Assembly (NCBI RefSeq): GCF_016862895.1
Contig: NZ_BONV01000003.1
Location: 310,001 to 374,000, forward strand
Direction: 5' to 3'
Length of the DNA stretch: 64,000 bases
Origin: Planotetraspora kaengkrachanensis
GTDB lineage: Bacteria > Actinomycetota > Actinomycetes > Streptosporangiales > Streptosporangiaceae
Part shown: positions 53,241-62,500 of the stretch, in pieces
Position numbering within the stretch: the stretch's first letter is position 1
Layout of the letters: each line of letters opens with the position of its first letter
Translations under genes and position numbers: made by a program
The notes under the pieces: generated by a model
Told to the model about the DNA's origin: nothing
Database searches by the model: none
The model's input: only the letters and a program-made list of their open reading frames with translations

Positions 53241-53636
53241 TCAATCGAGCACCCTGTGGTCCCGTCGCAGCGGGTGATCCGGCGGTATCTCAACGATGAC
53301 GATCGGCGTCCCGTCGGGGTCGGCGATCCACATCTCCACGAGCCCCCATGGCTCCGTCACCGGGCCGCGGGAGATCGCGACCCCGGCGGCGGCGAGGCGG
53401 TCGCGCTCGGCGTGGACATCCCGGACCTGCAGCCAGATCGCCGGGCCGCGTCCGGAGGGGCCCTCCGACCGCCCGGAGACCTCGAGCAGTCCCTGGCCGA
53501 GGAAGAACACCACCCCCGGGTCGTCCGCCGGTCCGAACTCCCGGTGGACCGCCAGGCCGAGCACGTCCCGATAGAACCGGCGGCTCGCGTCGAGGTCGGC
53601 GGGGCGCAGAAGAATCCGGCTGCTCAGGACTTCCAT
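53241..53636 (-). CDS. VOC-family (glyoxalase/bleomycin resistance-like) protein
   Basis: 131 aa from ATG 53636. SRILLRPADLDASRRFYRDVLGLAVHREFG and WLQVRDVHAERDRLAAAGVAI represent the two VOC repeats; the end is MWIADPDGTPIVIVEIPP, with the metal-site Glu. Ligand unknown. Its upstream region is shared with the divergent PNPOx-like gene and holds a DevR-like box. Confidence 0.85.
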   Translation of the reverse strand: MEVLSSRILLRPADLDASRRFYRDVLGLAVHREFGPADDPGVVFFLGQGLLEVSGRSEGPSGRGPAIWLQVRDVHAERDRLAAAGVAISRGPVTEPWGLVEMWIADPDGTPIVIVEIPPDHPLRRDHRVLD

Positions 53637-53705
53637 AGGTGGATCCTGCCCACGGTCGCCCGGGCCGTCACCCCTCTCCCCATGACTCACATCCGGCGGG
53701 CAGCG

Positions 53706-53719
53706 GGGCCTTTCGTCCC
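53706..53719. promoter_or_regulatory. DevR/DosR-like box upstream of the PNPOx-ADH genes
   Basis: GGGCCTTTCGTCCC matches 12 of 14 positions of GGGACTWWAGTCCC, the core of the mycobacterial DosR box. It lies about 185 bp before the PNPOx-like start and 70 bp from the divergent VOC start. Similar genes in actinobacterial DosR regulons support the reading; binding is inference. Confidence 0.5.
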
Positions 53720-53904
53720 CCGCACAGGGGCCGGAAGGCCGTGCCGCGTGCACGCGCGGCGGACGACGCTTGACTCACGGCGGCCAGGGCGCGGTCCCTG
53801 CCGGCGTGCTCCACCAGGCCACTACTCGGGGCGGCACCGGGCACACCAACTTATGAGGGCCGCACGAGGCGTCACGCGGCCGAGCGAGCGATCAGGAGAT
53901 CCAC

Positions 53905-54366
53905 ATGACGGAAAGCTCCGTGCCGGCCCGCGAGCCAGAGCGGGCCGCGCCGTACCCACCGGAGAAGATCGACAAGGACGAGTGCCTGCGCCTGATCGCA
54001 CCCGGCGGCGTGGGCCGCGTCGCCTTCGGCGTGTACGCCGGACCGGTGATCTTCCCGGTCAACTACGCCCTCGTCGAAGGCGTCGTCCTGATCCGCACCG
54101 CCTTCGGCGGGCCCATGGACGAGGACCTGCGAAGCGGCGTCGAGGGCTGCGAACTGATGATCGCCTTCGAGGTCGACCGGTTCGACTACACGAAGCAAGA
54201 AGGCTGGAGCGTCCTCATCCGGGGCGGCGCCCACCATGTGGTGTCCGAGAGCGAGCGGGCCGCGGCCGTGTCCACCGGTCTTGAGTCGTGGGCGGGCGGC
54301 GAGCGTGACCTGTACATCAAGGTCGTCCCCGTGGAGATCACCGGCCGCCGCATCTCGCGAACCTAG
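53905..54366 (+). CDS. Pyridoxamine 5'-phosphate oxidase-like flavoprotein
   Basis: 153 aa, SD AGGAG. The split-barrel flavin fold shows [44 protein letters not shown] near residues 27-70 and [14 protein letters not shown] near 100, the pattern of PNPOx-like and F420-type actinobacterial proteins, which are frequent in DosR-type dormancy clusters. It probably binds FMN or F420. An alcohol dehydrogenase follows 10 bp downstream. Confidence 0.85.
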   Translation: MTESSVPAREPERAAPYPPEKIDKDECLRLIAPGGVGRVAFGVYAGPVIFPVNYALVEGVVLIRTAFGGPMDEDLRSGVEGCELMIAFEVDRFDYTKQEGWSVLIRGGAHHVVSESERAAAVSTGLESWAGGERDLYIKVVPVEITGRRISRT

Positions 54367-54376
54367 GATCACGGGC

Positions 54377-55459
54377 ATGGGACACGCTCAGCCCCCGGCG
54401 AAGTCTCCGGCGGAGTCTCGGGCGGAGATGGACGCCTGGGTCGTGGCCCGGCCGGGGCCGATGGACACCCACCCCCTGGAGCGGGTCCGGCTGCCGGTGC
54501 CCGTGCCGGCACCTGGCGAGCTCCTGGTACGCGTCGAGGTCTGCGCGGTCTGCCGTACCGACCTCCACCTCGCCGAGGGCGACCTCCCGCCCCGCAGGCC
54601 GCGGACCGTTCCCGGACACGAGGCCGTGGGCAGGGTCGCGGCCCTCGGCGCCGGTACGGCCGGGCCGCCGCCAGGCACGCGGGTGGGTGTGGCGTGGTTG
54701 CGCTCGACCTGCGGGGCGTGCCGCCACTGCCGCCGCGGAGCGGAGAACCTGTGCCCGTCGTCCACCTACACGGGCTGGGACGCGGACGGCGGCTACGCCG
54801 AGTATCTGACCGCTCCCGCCGCCTACGTCTACCCGCTCGCCGACGACGCGGACGCCACCGGCCTCGCGCCCCTGCTGTGCGCGGGGATCATCGGCTACCG
54901 CGCCCTGCTCCGGGCGGACCTCCCGCCCGGCGGACGGCTCGGCATCTACGGATTCGGGGCCTCCGCCCATCTGACCGCCCAGATCGCGGTCGCCGAGGGC
55001 GCCGCCGTACACGTCATGACGCGGTCGGCGGCGGCGCGGGAACTCGCCGCGAAGCTGGGCGCGGCCTCGGTGGGCGGCACCACCGACAGCCCGCCGGAGC
55101 CGCTCGACGCCGCGATCCTGTTCGCCCCCGTGGGCGATCTCGTGCCCGTCGCGCTGGACGCGCTCGACCGGGGCGGCACCCTCGCCGTCGCGGGGATCCA
55201 TCTGACCGACATTCCCGCGCTCGACTACGAGCGCTCCCTGTTCCAGGAGCGCACCCTGCGCAGCGTCACCGCGAACACCAGGGCGGACGGCCGGCGGTTC
55301 CTGGAACTCGCGGCCGTCCACAGGCCCCGGGTGACGACCACGCCCTACCCGTTCCACGAGGCCGACCGGGCCCTGCGGGACCTGTCGGCCGACCGCGTCG
55401 AGGGCGCGGCCGTACTGATCATGGGAAGCGGCCCGGATGACCCGACGGAAGTGATCTAG
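54377..55459 (+). CDS. Zinc-dependent alcohol dehydrogenase (MDR, AdhA-like)
   Basis: 360 aa. Catalytic zinc residues in [19 protein letters not shown] and PGHEAVGRV near residues 55-90; structural zinc in [15 protein letters not shown] near 115. The Rossmann motif reads [20 protein letters not shown] 54377 has AGGA 9 nt upstream; ATG 54428 is possible. It follows the PNPOx-like gene by 10 bp (likely operon) and overlaps the convergent CBS gene by 4 bp. Probably recycles NAD under low oxygen. Confidence 0.88.
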   Translation: MGHAQPPAKSPAESRAEMDAWVVARPGPMDTHPLERVRLPVPVPAPGELLVRVEVCAVCRTDLHLAEGDLPPRRPRTVPGHEAVGRVAALGAGTAGPPPGTRVGVAWLRSTCGACRHCRRGAENLCPSSTYTGWDADGGYAEYLTAPAAYVYPLADDADATGLAPLLCAGIIGYRALLRADLPPGGRLGIYGFGASAHLTAQIAVAEGAAVHVMTRSAAARELAAKLGAASVGGTTDSPPEPLDAAILFAPVGDLVPVALDALDRGGTLAVAGIHLTDIPALDYERSLFQERTLRSVTANTRADGRRFLELAAVHRPRVTTTPYPFHEADRALRDLSADRVEGAAVLIMGSGPDDPTEVI

Positions 55460-55926
55460 CAAGGCGGCAGCACCGGCTCCAGCCGGAACAGGCCGCCGCG
55501 CACGTCCATCGGGCCGCGAGGAGGCGTGGCCCTGCCGGCGACGGCCTTCAGGACGTCGAGCGCGGTGATGAGTCCCTGCAGGGTCCCCTCGGCGCCGGTG
55601 ACGGGCACGACGTCGACGTCCGTGTCGATCATCAGGGCGGCGACGGCCGACATGGGCATGTCCGGCGTTGCGCAGGGGCAGGGCTGGGCGTCGAGCAACC
55701 GGACCACCGGCACGCTCGACTGCTCGGCCGGCCCTCCCGACCAGTGGCTGGCCAGGTCCTCACGCCTCAGCACGCCGACGATCCGCGATTCCGCGTCGAT
55801 CACCGGGAGGTGATGCAGGTCCGCCCGGCGCATGAGCTCCCACGCCATGAGCGGGGACTCGTCCGGTTCGACGGTGACGAGCATCCGGCTCATCACGTCG
55901 GCCGCTCTCATGGTTTCAACGGTCAT
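55456..55926 (-). CDS. CBS-pair protein
   Basis: 156 aa with two CBS units: [51 protein letters not shown] and a second around [39 protein letters not shown] pairs bind adenine nucleotides. The insert between the units holds CPCATPDMP, which might bind metal or form a disulfide. It lies 36 bp after the CBS-BON gene, as the second gene of that leftward operon. Confidence 0.88.
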   Translation of the reverse strand: MTVETMRAADVMSRMLVTVEPDESPLMAWELMRRADLHHLPVIDAESRIVGVLRREDLASHWSGGPAEQSSVPVVRLLDAQPCPCATPDMPMSAVAALMIDTDVDVVPVTGAEGTLQGLITALDVLKAVAGRATPPRGPMDVRGGLFRLEPVLPPC

Positions 55927-55962
55927 CTGTGCACCTCCCCCGGGCCACCTCTGCGGAGCCCC

Positions 55963-56622
55963 TCAGATGTAGAGGGGCGGGACGGTCCTGCCGAGATCGT
56001 CCTCCGCGAACGAGAAATCGGCCTCCACGTCGACGACGCCGTCCACCTGCCAGACGACGTCGAGGAGGAGCGCGATCCGCGACCGGCGGTCCACGCTGCC
56101 CGCCAGTGACACCACGCCGTCCTCCACCTGGACCGTGCAACTGCGGGTGAACGGTCCGACCAGGGCGAGCACCTCGTCGCGGACGTCCTCCGGAGACCGG
56201 GCGAAGACCTTCAGCAGGTCCGCCTGGCGGACCAGGCCCAGAATGCATCCCGTCCGGGCGTCCACCACGGGGAGTTGCCTGATCCTGTTGTCGCGCATGA
56301 GCCGTGCCGCATGGCGCAGAGGCGTGTCCTCGGTGACCGTCACCGCGGGAGCCGTCATGATCTCCGCCGCGGTGCGGCCCATCGCCTTCCTGCGCTGACG
56401 GCGGCGCGCCGCCCCTTCGAAGATCGAGTCGCCGGGCCGCGCTCCCCCGATCCCCTTGAGCAGCAGGTCGTCGTCGGAGATGACGCCCAGCACGCACTTG
56501 TCGCGGTCCACCACCGGAACGGCGTCGACGTTGAAGCGGCATACGGCGTTGACCACGTCGGTGAACGAGGCGCCCGTCTCGACCGCGATCACGAACCGGC
56601 TCATGACGTCACGCACGGTCAT
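55963..56622 (-). CDS. CBS-pair protein with C-terminal BON domain
   Basis: 219 aa from ATG 56622; GTG 56628 has better SD spacing (GGAGGAG then 6 nt) and is an alternative. Two CBS units ([80 protein letters not shown]) are followed by [48 protein letters not shown]. Such proteins accompany DosR-type regulons. It is divergent from the response-regulator-reductase fusion, with a DevR-like box between. Confidence 0.88.
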   Translation of the reverse strand: MTVRDVMSRFVIAVETGASFTDVVNAVCRFNVDAVPVVDRDKCVLGVISDDDLLLKGIGGARPGDSIFEGAARRRQRRKAMGRTAAEIMTAPAVTVTEDTPLRHAARLMRDNRIRQLPVVDARTGCILGLVRQADLLKVFARSPEDVRDEVLALVGPFTRSCTVQVEDGVVSLAGSVDRRSRIALLLDVVWQVDGVVDVEADFSFAEDDLGRTVPPLYI

Positions 56623-56702
56623 CGGCACGGCGCTCTCCTCCCTCAGCACCAGCCTGACCTGCGGATCCCGGGCGTGGAGTGGGCCGAAAGTCACCGCTTG
56701 GC

Positions 56703-56717
56703 GGGACCTATGGCCCT
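56703..56717. promoter_or_regulatory. DevR/DosR-like box between CBS-BON and the reductase-kinase operon
   Basis: GGGACC-TAT-GGCCCT is a near-symmetric site with 11 of 14 matches to the DosR core. It lies 52 bp upstream of the reductase-fusion ATG at 56769 and 81 bp from the CBS-BON start, placed to serve both divergent promoters. A partial second copy (GGGACTTCGGAAACC) follows at 56721. Confidence 0.55.
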
Positions 56718-56768
56718 ACGGGGACTTCGGAAACCCCACGTTCAAACGGACGTGATTGGATGGTCTCC

Positions 56769-58430
56769 ATGGCAAATCCCGCGATCCTGACCGTTGACGA
56801 CGATCCGGCCGTTTCGCGCGCCGTGGCCCGAGACGTCCGACGCAGATACGGCGATCGTTACCGGGTGGTCCGCGCGGAATCCGGAGATTCCGCGCTGGAG
56901 GCCCTCCGGGAGATCAAGCTGCGCGGCGAGCAGGTCGCGGTGATGCTCGCGGACTACCGGATGCCGCACATGAACGGCATCCAGTTCCTCGAGCAGGCCA
57001 TGGAGTTCTTCCCGCTGGCGCGCCGGGTCCTGCTGACCGCGTACGCCGACACCGACGCCGCCATCGACGCCATCAACCTCGTCGATCTCGACCACTACCT
57101 GCTCAAGCCGTGGAACCCGCCGGAGGAGAAGCTCTATCCGGTGGTCGACGCGCTGCTGGACGCCTGGCTGGCCACGCCCGACACGTCCATCCAGGAGACC
57201 CGGGTCATCGGCCACAAGTGGTCCGCGCCGTCGTTCGCCGTGCGTGACTTCCTGGCCAGGAACCTCGTGCCGTACCGGTGGCTGCTGGCGGACGATCCTG
57301 AGGCGGCGCGCCTGCTCGCGGCGGCCGGGCTGTCGGAGGGCGACGTGCCGGTGGTGGTCACGCCGGACGGCAAGTCGCTGGTCAAGCCGACCGAGGCGGA
57401 TCTCGCCGCCCACGTGGGGCTGTCGACCACCCCCGCCTCGGAGTTCTACGACGTCGCCGTGGTCGGCGCCGGGCCCGCTGGTCTCGGCGCCGCCGTCTAC
57501 GGCGCGTCAGAGGGGCTGCGGACCGTGCTCGTCGAGCAGCGGGCGACGGGCGGGCAGGCCGGCCAGAGCAGCCGGATCGAGAACTATCTCGGCTTCCCCA
57601 ATGGGGTGTCAGGCGCCCAGCTCACCGACCGCGCCCGCAGGCAGGCCCTGCGGTTCGGCGCGGAACTGCTCACCACCCGCGAGGTGATCGGCCTCGAGGG
57701 CGGCGGGACCACGAGCCGGCTCCTGCGGTTCGGCGACGGCACGGCCATCGCCGCCCACACGGTCGTGCTGGCGACCGGCGTGTCCTACCGGAGGCTCGAC
57801 GCTCCGGGCCTCGACGAGCTGACCGGTCGCGGCGTCTTCTACGGGTCGGCGTCGACCGAGGCCCCGAGCTGCGCGGACCAGGACGTCTACATCGTCGGCG
57901 GGGCGAACTCCGCCGGCCAGGCGGCCGTCTACTTCTCGCACTACGCCCGCCGGGTGCACATCCTCGTGCGGGGCGACGATCTCAGCCGCTCCATGTCGCA
58001 CTATCTGATCGATCAGATCAAGGACGTCCCGAACATCGAGGTGCATCCGCGCACGACGGTCGTCGGCGGCGAAGGTACGGACCATCTCGAACGGATCACT
58101 CTGTGCGACGGACGCACGGGTGCCACGAGAACCGTGGAGACCTACTGGCTCTTCGTGTTCATCGGTGCCGAGCCGCGCACCGACTGGCTCGGCGACGCGA
58201 TCGCCCGCGATCGGCACGGCTTCGTGCTGACCGGGCCCGACCTCCTCGCCGAGGGGCGCAGGCCCGCCGGCTGGGCGCTCCCCCGCGACCCCTACCACCT
58301 GGAAAGCAGCATGCCCGGCGTCTTCGCCGCGGGCGACGTGCGGTCCGACTCGGTCAAGCGCGTCGCCTCGGCGGTAGGCGAGGGCGCGATGGCGGTGTCC
58401 CTCATCCACCGCTACCTGGAGGCGCAATGA
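56769..58430 (+). CDS. Response regulator receiver fused to thioredoxin-reductase-like FAD enzyme
   Basis: 553 aa from ATG 56769 (ATG 56760 possible). Residues 1-125 are a receiver: LTVDDDPAVSRAVARDV, phospho-acceptor Asp in VMLADYRMPHMNG near 60, T/A position LLTAYADTD, and Lys in YLLKPWNPP. After a linker domain (~140-215), a class II thioredoxin-reductase fold starts at DVAVVGAGPAGLGAAVYGA. GGQAGQSSRIENYLGFPNGVSG and VYIVGGANSAGQAAVYFS mark the FAD and NADPH sites. The CxxC that should precede the NADPH site reads EAPSCADQ: one Cys only. Overlaps the kinase gene (ATGA). Confidence 0.88.
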   Translation: MANPAILTVDDDPAVSRAVARDVRRRYGDRYRVVRAESGDSALEALREIKLRGEQVAVMLADYRMPHMNGIQFLEQAMEFFPLARRVLLTAYADTDAAIDAINLVDLDHYLLKPWNPPEEKLYPVVDALLDAWLATPDTSIQETRVIGHKWSAPSFAVRDFLARNLVPYRWLLADDPEAARLLAAAGLSEGDVPVVVTPDGKSLVKPTEADLAAHVGLSTTPASEFYDVAVVGAGPAGLGAAVYGASEGLRTVLVEQRATGGQAGQSSRIENYLGFPNGVSGAQLTDRARRQALRFGAELLTTREVIGLEGGGTTSRLLRFGDGTAIAAHTVVLATGVSYRRLDAPGLDELTGRGVFYGSASTEAPSCADQDVYIVGGANSAGQAAVYFSHYARRVHILVRGDDLSRSMSHYLIDQIKDVPNIEVHPRTTVVGGEGTDHLERITLCDGRTGATRTVETYWLFVFIGAEPRTDWLGDAIARDRHGFVLTGPDLLAEGRRPAGWALPRDPYHLESSMPGVFAAGDVRSDSVKRVASAVGEGAMAVSLIHRYLEAQ

Positions 58431-59851
58431 CCACGCGGCTGACCCCTGACGAGCTGCGCACCCTCTTCCTGTTCGAGGCGCTCGACGACGACCAGCTGGC
58501 CCTCCTGGCCGACAAGGGCGAGGTCGAGCACCGCGACGCGGGCACCGTCGTCTACGCGGAAGGCGAGCCGGCGACCTGCTTCTTCGTGCTGCTCAACGGC
58601 ACCGTGTCGATGAGCAGGCGCGTGCACGGCGACGAGGTCGAGGTCAACCGCACCGAGCAGCGCGGCGTGTACGGCGGCGCCACCCAGGCCTACATCGGCG
58701 ACCGGGTCGACCAGACCTACCTCAACACGCTGCGGGCGATCACCGAGTCCGACTTCTTCGTGTTGCCGGCCGAGGACGTCGCCGAGGCGGTCCGCGAATG
58801 GTTCCCCATGGCGATCCACCTGCTCGAAGGTCTGTTCTTCGGCATGCGCGCGACCCAGACGATCGTCGGCGAGCGGGAGCGGCTGCTGGCCCTCGGCTCG
58901 TTGTCCGCCGGGCTGACCCACGAGCTGAACAACCCCGCCGCCGCGGCGGTGCGGGCGACCGCGTCCCTGCGCGAGCGGGTCTCCGGCATGCGGCAGAAGC
59001 TCGCCATGATCGCCGACGGGCGCCTGGACGGCTCCCAGCTGCATGATCTCGTCGGGCTCCAGGACCAGGCCGTCAAGCGGGCGAGCACCGCGCCCGCCCT
59101 GTCCGCGATGGCCACCTCGGACGCCGAGGACACGGTCGCCGACTGGCTCGACGACCACGACATCGCGGGGAGCTGGGACCTCGCCGCCACGCTCGTCGCG
59201 GGCGCCGTCGACGTCGAATGGCTCGACGAGATCGCGGGCGCGGTCGGAGCGGACAACCTGGAGCCGGCCGTACGGTGGCTCGGCTACACCATCGACACCG
59301 AGTTGCTGATGGGCGAGATCGAGGACTCCGTCACGCGCATCTCCGGCCTCGTCGCGGCGGCCAAGCAGTACTCCCAGCTCGACCGCGCTCCGCACCAGAC
59401 GGTCGACGTCCACGACCTCCTCACCGCGACGCTGACGATGATGCAGGCCAAGATCCCCAAGGGGGTCCGGGTCGTCAAGGAGTACGACCGGTCGCTGCCC
59501 CAGATCCCCGCCTACGCCGCCGAGCTCAACCAGGTGTGGACCAACCTCATCGACAACGCCCTCGGCGCCATGGACGGGAGTGGCACCCTCACCCTGCGGA
59601 CCTCGCGGAAGGACGACCGCCTCCTCGTCGAGATCTCCGACACGGGCGGCGGCATCCCCCCGGAGATCCGGCCGAGGATCTTCGAGCCGTTCTTCACCAC
59701 CAAGCCGGTGGGCGAGGGGACGGGACTGGGCCTGGACATCTCCTACCGCATCGTGGTGAACAAGCATCACGGCGACATCAGGGTGGAGTCGGAGCCGGGG
59801 GCCACCACCTTCCGGGTGTACCTGCCGATCGAGGACCAGGACCGGCCCTAG
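58427..59851 (+). CDS. Cyclic-nucleotide-binding-domain histidine kinase
   Basis: 474 aa. Residues ~10-125 form a cNMP-binding beta-barrel ([52 protein letters not shown]). The H-box is [27 protein letters not shown] near 160-185. The ATPase has [57 protein letters not shown]. No membrane segment, so it is cytosolic. Its receiver partner is fused to the reductase encoded just upstream. Domain order suggests it integrates a small-ligand signal with redox state. Confidence 0.9.
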   Translation: MTTRLTPDELRTLFLFEALDDDQLALLADKGEVEHRDAGTVVYAEGEPATCFFVLLNGTVSMSRRVHGDEVEVNRTEQRGVYGGATQAYIGDRVDQTYLNTLRAITESDFFVLPAEDVAEAVREWFPMAIHLLEGLFFGMRATQTIVGERERLLALGSLSAGLTHELNNPAAAAVRATASLRERVSGMRQKLAMIADGRLDGSQLHDLVGLQDQAVKRASTAPALSAMATSDAEDTVADWLDDHDIAGSWDLAATLVAGAVDVEWLDEIAGAVGADNLEPAVRWLGYTIDTELLMGEIEDSVTRISGLVAAAKQYSQLDRAPHQTVDVHDLLTATLTMMQAKIPKGVRVVKEYDRSLPQIPAYAAELNQVWTNLIDNALGAMDGSGTLTLRTSRKDDRLLVEISDTGGGIPPEIRPRIFEPFFTTKPVGEGTGLGLDISYRIVVNKHHGDIRVESEPGATTFRVYLPIEDQDRP

Positions 59852-59949
59852 GGTCCCGGGCGTTCCCGGACCTCCTGGATACCCCGGCGGCGCGGCCTGA
59901 CGGCTCCCGGGCGTACCGGGCGGTCCCCGGGAACTCGTACAGTGTGGGC

Positions 59950-60813
59950 ATGGGCTTGGTCAGCACCGTCGGTCTGGTTCTGCATCCCCAGCGCGACTCC
60001 AAGGAGGCCATCGACACGATCGTCGAATGGGCGCGGGGACGGGAGGTCACGGTGCTCGGCCTGCCCGACGAGGTCGACCGCATCGACTGCAGCGCGATCG
60101 CGGTCGACAGCACCACGCTGGTGAAGCGGGCCGATCTCCTCGTCAGCCTCGGCGGGGACGGCACCATGCTCCGCACGATGCGGCTGATCGAGGGGCACCC
60201 GACGCCCATCCTGGGCGTGAACCTCGGCCGCCTCGGGTTCCTCGCGGAGATCGACGTCGAGGGCCTGTCCCCCGCGCTGTCCTCGATCGACAACCACGAG
60301 TACACGGTCGAGCCCCGCATGGCCGTGCAGGCGAAGGCGCCCGACGGCCGGATGATCACGGCGTTCAACGACATCGCCCTGGTGCGGATCCCCGGTGACG
60401 GCCTGTCCGCCGTGGCGGTGTCGGTCTACGGGCATCCGTTCGTCCGTTACGCGGCGGACGCGTTGATCGTGGCCACGTCGACGGGGTCCACCGCCTACAG
60501 CTTCTCCGCCGGCGGCCCGATCGTGTCCCCCAACGTCGAGGGCTTCCTGGTCGTGCCCGCAGCCGCGCACACGGCGTTCAACCGCGCCCTGGTGTTGTCG
60601 GCCGACGAGGAGGTCACCCTCGACGTGCTGCCCACCAGCGGCCAGCTGGCCATGGAGGTCGACGGGACGATCGGCGGCTATCTGTCCCCCGGCGACCGGC
60701 TCACCGTGTCCGCCCTGCGCGGGGCCGCCCAGGTCGTACGGCTCGGCACGACGAACTTCTACGAGCGGGCCCGGCGCAAGCTCCGCGTGAACGGCAGCGC
60801 CGAGGTCGACTAG
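59950..60813 (+). CDS. nadK: NAD kinase
   Basis: 287 aa. GGDGTMLRTMRL near residue 73, NLGRLGFLAEID near 95, ATSTGSTAYSFSAGGPIVSP near 180 and the NAD-site segment of the C-terminal beta domain. It makes NADP from NAD and ATP or polyphosphate. Many actinobacteria have a second nadK in an operon with recN; recN is not here, so this is probably an extra, stress-linked copy next to the redox cluster (inference). No strong SD before ATG 59950. Confidence 0.93.
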   Translation: MGLVSTVGLVLHPQRDSKEAIDTIVEWARGREVTVLGLPDEVDRIDCSAIAVDSTTLVKRADLLVSLGGDGTMLRTMRLIEGHPTPILGVNLGRLGFLAEIDVEGLSPALSSIDNHEYTVEPRMAVQAKAPDGRMITAFNDIALVRIPGDGLSAVAVSVYGHPFVRYAADALIVATSTGSTAYSFSAGGPIVSPNVEGFLVVPAAAHTAFNRALVLSADEEVTLDVLPTSGQLAMEVDGTIGGYLSPGDRLTVSALRGAAQVVRLGTTNFYERARRKLRVNGSAEVD

Positions 60814-60918
60814 GGGCCGCGGGGAGGCCCGCCGGTCCAGGTTTTCCTGACGTCTCGCCTGGTCAAAGGTTAGGGATCGGTGGGCGACACTCCCGTTGAC
60901 GGGGGTACGTCCCCCGCC

Positions 60919-61215
60919 ATGAACTCCACGGCACATCTAGAGCATTCCGGGCATACCCACGAGCATTCCTCGGGGTGCGGCCACACCGCCGTCAAGCACG
61001 GAGACCACACCGACTTCGCCCACGACGGCCACCTGCACCGGTCGCACAACGGGCACTGGGACGAGTGCGAACCGTCCGGACACGTCGAACACCAGCACGA
61101 CCACCAGCACGGTGAGGGCTGCGGTCACGAGGCCGTGCAGCACGGCGACCACCTCGACTACGTCCACGACGGTCACCGGCACGCGGCCCACCAGGGCCAC
61201 TGGGACGACCACTGA
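60919..61215 (+). CDS. Histidine-rich repeat protein, probable metal binder
   Basis: 98 aa from ATG 60919, of which 27 are His. Two copies of a ~31-residue unit (residues 20-50 and 68-98, 48-residue period) follow CGHxAVxHGDHxD[FY]xHDGHxHxxHxGHWDE. Each copy has a cysteine at its start; the first also ends in one. This suits a soluble Zn/Ni/Co store or chaperone. No transporter or Zur-like box is adjacent. The start lies 3 bp after a GGGGG-TACGT-CCCCC inverted repeat and no SD is seen, so initiation may be unusual. Confidence 0.8.
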   Translation: MNSTAHLEHSGHTHEHSSGCGHTAVKHGDHTDFAHDGHLHRSHNGHWDECEPSGHVEHQHDHQHGEGCGHEAVQHGDHLDYVHDGHRHAAHQGHWDDH

Positions 61216-61300
61216 CCCGGGCGCATCCGCAGGCCGCCGGCCCGGAGACGAACCCCCGGGCCGGCGCAGGACCGAACCGCGGTCCCGCCGCGGGAACCGC

Positions 61301-62299
61301 CTAGAGGAGGTTCTCGATCTCGGCGAGCTCCTCGGCGGACAGAGCCGGCGCGCCCACAGCGGCGACGTTCTGCTCCAGCTGCGTGACGCTGCTCGCCCCG
61401 ATGAGCACCGACGTCATCCGGGGGTCACGCAGGACCCACGAAAGCGCCAGCTGGGCCAGCGTCTGACCCCGCCGCTCGGCGATCTTGTTCAGGCCGCGGA
61501 GCGACTCCAGCAACTCGGACGTGAGCCGGTCACGCGTGAGGAAGCGGCCGAGGGACATCCGGGAGCCCTCGGGGACGTTCCCGTCGAGATACCGGCCGGT
61601 CAGCAGGCCCTGAGCCAGCGGCGAGTAGGCGATGCACCCCGCGCCCGCCGCCTCCAGCGTGTCGAGGAGCCCGTCCCGCTCCGTCCACCGGTCCAGCATC
61701 GAGTAGGCCGGCTGGTGGATCAGCAGCGGGGTGCCGAGCTCCCGCAGGACGGCCGCCGCCTTGGCGGTCTGCTCTGCGGAGTAGTTCGAGATGCCCGCGT
61801 ACAGCGCCTTGCCGGAGCGGACCGCGCGGTCGAGCGCCCCCATCGTCTCCTCGATCGGGGTCTCGGGGTCGGGGCGGTGGGAGTAGAAGACGTCCACATA
61901 GTCGAGGCCCATGCGCTTCAGGGACTGGTCGAGGCTGGCGATCATGTACTTGCGCGACCCCCACTCCCCGTACGGCCCGGCCCACATGTCGTAGCCGGCC
62001 TTGGTCGAGATGAACAGCTCGTCCCGGTAGGGCAGCAGGTCGGCATGCAGGATCCGCCCGAAGTTCTCCTCCGCCGACCCGGCAGGCGGGCCGTAGTTGT
62101 TGGCGAGGTCGATGTGCGTGACCCCGAGATCGAACGCACGGCGCAGGACGGCACGCTGAACGTCCAGGTTCGCGGTGTCGCCGAAGTTGTGCCACAACCC
62201 GAGGGAGACCTCGGGCAACAGGACGCCGCTGCGGCCGCTCCGCCGGTAGGTCATGCCTTCGTAGCGGCCGGGGGCGGCGGCGTAGTTCAACGGGGACAT
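61301..62299 (-). CDS. Aldo/keto reductase (YghZ/Kv-beta-like)
   Basis: 332 aa from ATG 62299 (AGAAGG 6 nt upstream); a longer frame upstream covers a repeat-rich leader and is unlikely. Motifs: GVTHIDLANNYGPPAGSAEENFGRIL (catalytic Asp/Tyr) near residue 55, STKAGYDMW (Lys), YVDVFYSHRPDP (His) near 130, SPLAQGLLTGRYL and TSVLIGASSVTQLEQNV (NADP). It matches the subgroup that reduces glyceraldehyde 3-phosphate or methylglyoxal. Confidence 0.9.
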   Translation of the reverse strand: MSPLNYAAAPGRYEGMTYRRSGRSGVLLPEVSLGLWHNFGDTANLDVQRAVLRRAFDLGVTHIDLANNYGPPAGSAEENFGRILHADLLPYRDELFISTKAGYDMWAGPYGEWGSRKYMIASLDQSLKRMGLDYVDVFYSHRPDPETPIEETMGALDRAVRSGKALYAGISNYSAEQTAKAAAVLRELGTPLLIHQPAYSMLDRWTERDGLLDTLEAAGAGCIAYSPLAQGLLTGRYLDGNVPEGSRMSLGRFLTRDRLTSELLESLRGLNKIAERRGQTLAQLALSWVLRDPRMTSVLIGASSVTQLEQNVAAVGAPALSAEELAEIENLL

Positions 62300-62319
62300 C
62301 CGAAGCCTTCTCTCTGTCT

Positions 62320-62349
62320 CATGCGACTGGTCTTCATGCGACTGGTCTT
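62320..62349. repeat. 15-bp tandem repeat in the aldo/keto reductase leader
   Basis: CATGCGACTGGTCTT is repeated exactly at 62320-62334 and 62335-62349, followed by a degenerate third copy CATATGGCCGATCTT. It lies in the 5' leader, 20 bp upstream of the aldo/keto reductase start. It may affect expression by copy number, or be neutral slippage. Confidence 0.7.
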
Positions 62350-62500
62350 CATATGGCCGATCTTCAAATGCGACGGTCCCCGGAATCGGACAAGGGGACC
62401 ACGACAGCACAACGATTCCAGATGACCCCGCGCGTCGACACGGCGGTCCGGAAAGCGGACATCGAAGGCATGGATCCCAGAGGACCGCGGAGAGCGCGGA

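Noticed and set aside
53102-53293. 63-codon minus-strand frame with Cys and Ser/Thr, considered as a lanthipeptide precursor for the LanC-like protein
   Set aside because: It starts inside the VOC gene, lacks an SD and leader-type sequence, and has too few Ser/Thr/Cys near the C-terminus.
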